Part shown: one piece after another, positions 23,332 through 25,745 of the stretch
How positions within the stretch are numbered: position 1 is the stretch's first letter
How the letters are laid out: every line of letters begins with the position of its first letter
DNA from: Clostridia bacterium
GTDB lineage: Bacteria > Bacillota > Clostridia > Oscillospirales > UBA644
Assembly (NCBI GenBank): GCA_014872655.1
Contig: WHHJ01000026.1
Coordinates: 1 to 25,745, forward strand
Reading direction: 5' to 3'
Length of the DNA: 25,745 nt
Notes under the pieces: generated by a model
What the model was told of the DNA's origin: nothing
Seen by the model: only the letters and a program-made list of their open reading frames with translations
Database searches by the model: none
Made by a program: the position numbers and the translations under genes

Positions 23332-24036
23332 CTAGGACAACCCGGTCCGCAATTTTTCCAAGATCTTTTTTTCTCTTCTGGAAACCTGCACCTGGGTCAT
23401 TCCAAGCTGTAGTGCCGTTTGTTGTTGCGTCTTTTCACAAAAATATCTCAAAGTAATCAACGCTCTGTCTTTCGGTGGCAGTGCGTTAATCACATCTTTC
23501 AATGCAATTCGCTCCACACTGCTTAAATGCTCGGGGGCACAAACCAGTTCTGAGCGAGCTACATCCCCGTCCTCATTCACCGTCTCATCTAACGAAACCG
23601 GACTGGCACCCGCATCCAAAGCCAACACCACTTCTTCTTCGGAAAGCCCACATGCCTGTGCAAGTTCAGACACTGTGGGATCCCGCTCTGTTTGCAACTG
23701 TATCTGCTGCGACATTCTACGTAAACGAATATACTGTTCGCGAATGGTGCGGCTCACTTTGACAGCTCCGTCATCCCGCAAATATTTCCGAATTTCTCCG
23801 ATAATCATCGGAACCGCATACGTCGAAAGCATTACACCACGGTCCACATCAAAATTCCGGATAGCTTTTAACAACCCCAAACTACCGATTTGAACCAGAT
23901 CTTCATAATCAATTCCACTGTAAACAAATCGTTTTGCAATACTGTGAACCAATCCGATATTTTGTTCAATCAACCGCTCTTCAACACCCGTATTTCCGTC
24001 ATGTGCCTGACGAATCATATGTAAAGTGGCGTCCAT
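23332..24036 (-). CDS. sigF: RNA polymerase sporulation sigma factor SigF
   Basis: A 234-residue sigma-70 family protein, the first forespore-specific sigma factor (sigma F), held inactive by SpoIIAB. Region 2 is YEDLVQIGSLGLLKAIRNFD (44-63) with STYAVPMIIGEIRKYLRDDG (71-90); region 3 has DPTVSELAQACGLSEEEV; region 4 ends in a helix-turn-helix TQQQTALQLGMTQVQVSRRE. The wording VPMIIGEIRKYLRDDG is characteristic of SigF/SigG/SigB-type factors, and the position after spoIIAB identifies SigF. The ATG lies 2 bp after the spoIIAB stop. In many relatives spoVA genes follow; here tRNA-Ser(TGA) follows. Confidence 0.95.
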   Translation of the reverse strand: MDATLHMIRQAHDGNTGVEERLIEQNIGLVHSIAKRFVYSGIDYEDLVQIGSLGLLKAIRNFDVDRGVMLSTYAVPMIIGEIRKYLRDDGAVKVSRTIREQYIRLRRMSQQIQLQTERDPTVSELAQACGLSEEEVVLALDAGASPVSLDETVNEDGDVARSELVCAPEHLSSVERIALKDVINALPPKDRALITLRYFCEKTQQQTALQLGMTQVQVSRREKKILEKLRTGLS

Positions 24037-24038
24037 GT

Positions 24039-24470
24039 TTAACTCCGTTTGATAATACGACGTTCCAAGGTCACGGTCGTTCCTTTTCCGGGAACCGATT
24101 TTACTTTCACTTTATCCATAAAGCTCTCCATAATCGTAAATCCCATACCTGCACGGTCTTCCCCGCCGGTACTATAACAAGGCTCCATAGCCTGCTGAAC
24201 GTTTTCTATTCCGCGGCCTTTATCGCGAATCACAATTCTTACTACGCCGTTTTCCAACACGCTCGTTTTCATTTTTATGATTCCAATCGCGTTACTGTAT
24301 CCGTGAACAATGCAGTTTGTAACCGCTTCCGACACAGCCGTTTTGATTTCAGACAATTCTTCCACCGTAGGATCGAGCTGTGCGACAAAAGCCGCAACAC
24401 ACATCCGTGCAAAGCCCTCGTTACTGGATTTACTGGGGAAAGATACTTCCATTTGATTTTGTACTTCCAT
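24039..24470 (-). CDS. spoIIAB: anti-sigma F factor and serine kinase SpoIIAB
   Basis: A 143-residue GHKL-fold ATPase/kinase that binds sigma F or, with ADP, SpoIIAA, which it also phosphorylates. The N-box is SEAVTNCIVHGY (47-58), the G1 box DKGRGIEN (83-90) and the G2 box DRAGMGF (105-111), all intact. The ATG directly follows the spoIIAA TAA, with GGAGGAAAAA at the spoIIAA end as ribosome binding site. It is co-transcribed and probably translationally coupled with its two partners. Confidence 0.95.
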   Translation of the reverse strand: MEVQNQMEVSFPSKSSNEGFARMCVAAFVAQLDPTVEELSEIKTAVSEAVTNCIVHGYSNAIGIIKMKTSVLENGVVRIVIRDKGRGIENVQQAMEPCYSTGGEDRAGMGFTIMESFMDKVKVKSVPGKGTTVTLERRIIKRS

Positions 24471-24785
24471 TTATTTTTCCTCCTGTAAGATTTTTACAAT
24501 TTTTTCGATATTGGCAAGCTGAAAAATTGTTAAAGTTTGTCCGGACAAACCGGAAAGAAAAAGATCGCTACCTAAAGATTGCATTTTTTTATATCGTCCT
24601 AACACAATAGCAATTCCACTGCTGTCACAAAAAGAGACATGTTCAAAATCCAGTATTACCGTCTTAGGCAGGAATCGATCAATCAGCTCGTCCACACATG
24701 TCCGAATCTCAGCCGCGTGATGATGATCCACTTCGCCACATAAAAAAATTTTTAATATTCCGTTTTCCACTTCATAATCAAACAT
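24471..24785 (-). CDS. spoIIAA: anti-sigma F factor antagonist SpoIIAA
   Basis: A 104-residue STAS-domain protein. When unphosphorylated it releases sigma F from SpoIIAB in the forespore. The phosphorylation segment is FCDSSGIAIVLGRYKKM (52-68), with Ser56 matching the phosphorylated Ser of the Bacillus protein. The start is supported by GGAGGTG 6 nt before the ATG. It is the first gene of the operon. A sigma-H promoter would be expected upstream; I found no convincing match in the 120 bp up to the divergent rubrerythrin promoter. Confidence 0.94.
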   Translation of the reverse strand: MFDYEVENGILKIFLCGEVDHHHAAEIRTCVDELIDRFLPKTVILDFEHVSFCDSSGIAIVLGRYKKMQSLGSDLFLSGLSGQTLTIFQLANIEKIVKILQEEK

Positions 24786-24906
24786 GAAAACACCTCCATC
24801 AAAAGTTATTTTACACTACTTCAACAGAAAATCCCGTCGAAACGCGTCCTTACAAAACGACAAATTTATAGAAATTTTTTCTTTTTTTCAGTTGTGGCAA
24901 TTGTCG

Positions 24907-24935
24907 TTGACATCGATCAGAAACTATGCTATAAT
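24907..24935 (+). promoter_or_regulatory. sigma-A promoter of the rubrerythrin gene
   Basis: Consensus TTGACA (24907-24912), a 17-bp spacer and consensus TATAAT (24930-24935) lie 37 bp before the ATG. No clear PerR box is seen nearby. Confidence 0.9.
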
Positions 24936-24972
24936 ACACACGTAATCTAAAGAAATTCAGGAGGTATGTAAT

Positions 24973-25515
24973 ATGAAATTTGTTTGTTCTGTATGTGGTT
25001 ATGTTTATGAAGGAGATGCAGCTCCCGAGAAATGTCCGGTTTGCGGTGCTCCCGCTGAAAAATTTATTAAACAGGACAGCGAATTGTCTTGGGCCGCAGA
25101 ACATGTTGTAGGCGTTGCACAAGGTTCCAGCGAAGATATCATGGAAGATCTCCGCGCAAACTTTAACGGCGAATGCACTGAAGTCGGTATGTATTTGGCA
25201 ATGGCACGGGTTGCCCATCGCGAAGGATATCCCGAAATTGGCATGTATTATGAAAAGGCAGCATACGAAGAGGCTGAGCACGCTGCTAAATTTGCAGAGT
25301 TATTGGGCGAAGTCATCACAGACTCCACCAAAAAGAACCTCGAAATGCGCATTGAAGCTGAAAACGGAGCAACGGCTGGCAAGACAGATCTGGCAAAACG
25401 TGCAAAAGCCGCTAATTTAGATGCTATCCATGATACCGTTCACGAAATGGCTCGCGACGAAGCACGCCACGGCAAAGCCTTTAAAGGATTGTACGACAGA
25501 TATTTTGGCAAATAA
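24973..25515 (+). CDS. reverse rubrerythrin (rubredoxin domain first)
   Basis: A 180-residue non-heme iron protein that would reduce hydrogen peroxide (and possibly oxygen) in an anaerobe, using electrons from NADH-linked partners. The rubredoxin-like domain is N-terminal, with FVCSVCGY (C5, C8) and CPVCGAP (C21, C24); in classical rubrerythrin it is C-terminal. The ferritin-like four-helix domain follows, with di-iron ligands in FNGECTEVGMYL, YEEAEHAAKF and MARDEARHGKAF. GGAGG precedes the ATG at good spacing. It is monocistronic, divergent from spoIIA, with a strong promoter and terminator. In Clostridium acetobutylicum such proteins are PerR-regulated and oxygen-induced; nothing here shows that directly. 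Confidence 0.94.
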   Translation: MKFVCSVCGYVYEGDAAPEKCPVCGAPAEKFIKQDSELSWAAEHVVGVAQGSSEDIMEDLRANFNGECTEVGMYLAMARVAHREGYPEIGMYYEKAAYEEAEHAAKFAELLGEVITDSTKKNLEMRIEAENGATAGKTDLAKRAKAANLDAIHDTVHEMARDEARHGKAFKGLYDRYFGK

Positions 25516-25522
25516 AAAATGC

Positions 25523-25551
25523 AAAAAGAGCAGCTTTGCTGCTCTTTTTTA
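25523..25551 (+). terminator. intrinsic terminator of the rubrerythrin gene
   Basis: A 12-bp perfect stem (25523-25534 with 25538-25549) has the loop TTT and ends in TTTTTT, 8 bp after the stop. The rest of the window to 25745 is AT-rich, with no gene that I can see. Confidence 0.85.
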
Positions 25552-25745
25552 TTTATATTCTATCTAAAATAAATTGCAATCTATAACTTCCGCAGAAAAC
25601 ACCAAGTTGCTATTTTCAAATAAGAATAAAACAAACTATCAATCAAAAGTTAAAATAAAAAAGAAAAACCAACCTTTCTAAACAAGCCATTAATAATGCC
25701 TCTTAAAACTAATTTTAAAATAGATTTTTTTAACCATTCAAATGG

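Noticed and set aside
23934..24488. 184-codon plus-strand open frame opposite sigF and spoIIAB
   Set aside because: It is antisense to two conserved sporulation genes; the translation is rich in His/Phe/Arg as expected of a shadow frame.
24786..24906. Sigma-H promoter for spoIIAA
   Set aside because: The only AGGA-containing candidate (TAAGGACGCG on the minus strand) lacks the flanking consensus and a GAAT -10 element at proper distance.

Overview
The window reads as chromosome of a spore-forming, low-to-mid GC Firmicute of the class Clostridia. The evidence is a complete spoIIAA-spoIIAB-sigF operon, a reverse-type rubrerythrin (rubredoxin domain first, typical of anaerobic clostridia), strong AGGAGG-type ribosome binding sites, AT-rich spacers with textbook sigma-A promoters (TTGACA, 17 bp, TATAAT), tRNA genes with encoded CCA and a clostridial-type recJ-rel-dtd-hemZ neighbourhood. 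Most genes are on the minus strand.

Layout. Positions 1-681 hold the 3' end of radA (+), facing a GDPD-type phosphodiesterase (-) across a shared terminator. A REP-like palindrome and tRNA-Thr(CGT) follow. From about 2078 to 5778 lies a scar. The two ends of one decayed TSUP (TauE/SafE) permease gene, both on the minus strand and in the right order, are separated by 3.2 kb. That interval holds an intact 654-residue membrane-anchored protein of unknown function, several short decayed coding fragments and a 20-bp perfect hairpin. Upstream of the broken permease are a YqeG-like HAD phosphatase and rpsU with its own promoter and terminator.

Positions 6735-18530 are one minus-strand run of ten genes behind a single good promoter (18569-18597): nicotinate phosphoribosyltransferase, iron-dependent alcohol dehydrogenase, recJ, rel, dtd, an MBL-fold hydrolase, an SGNH hydrolase, hemZ, a uridine-kinase-family kinase and tspO. 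Gaps are tiny and three junctions are ATGA overlaps, so translational coupling is likely. The run combines NAD salvage, DNA repair, (p)ppGpp metabolism, D-aminoacyl-tRNA editing and a heme-type radical-SAM enzyme. Diverging from it (18698 onward, +) is a YtrA-like GntR regulator with an ABC ATPase and permease; a 10-bp inverted repeat overlaps its -10 box.

From 21016 come a polytopic membrane lipase-like protein, tRNA-Ser(GCT), tRNA-Ser(TGA), the spoIIA operon (all -) and a reverse rubrerythrin (+) with its own promoter and terminator. No CRISPR array, rRNA, phage module or intact transposase was seen. The most unusual part is the 2.1-5.8 kb scar and the uncharacterised protein within it. The rest is mostly housekeeping, with some local oddities listed as findings.
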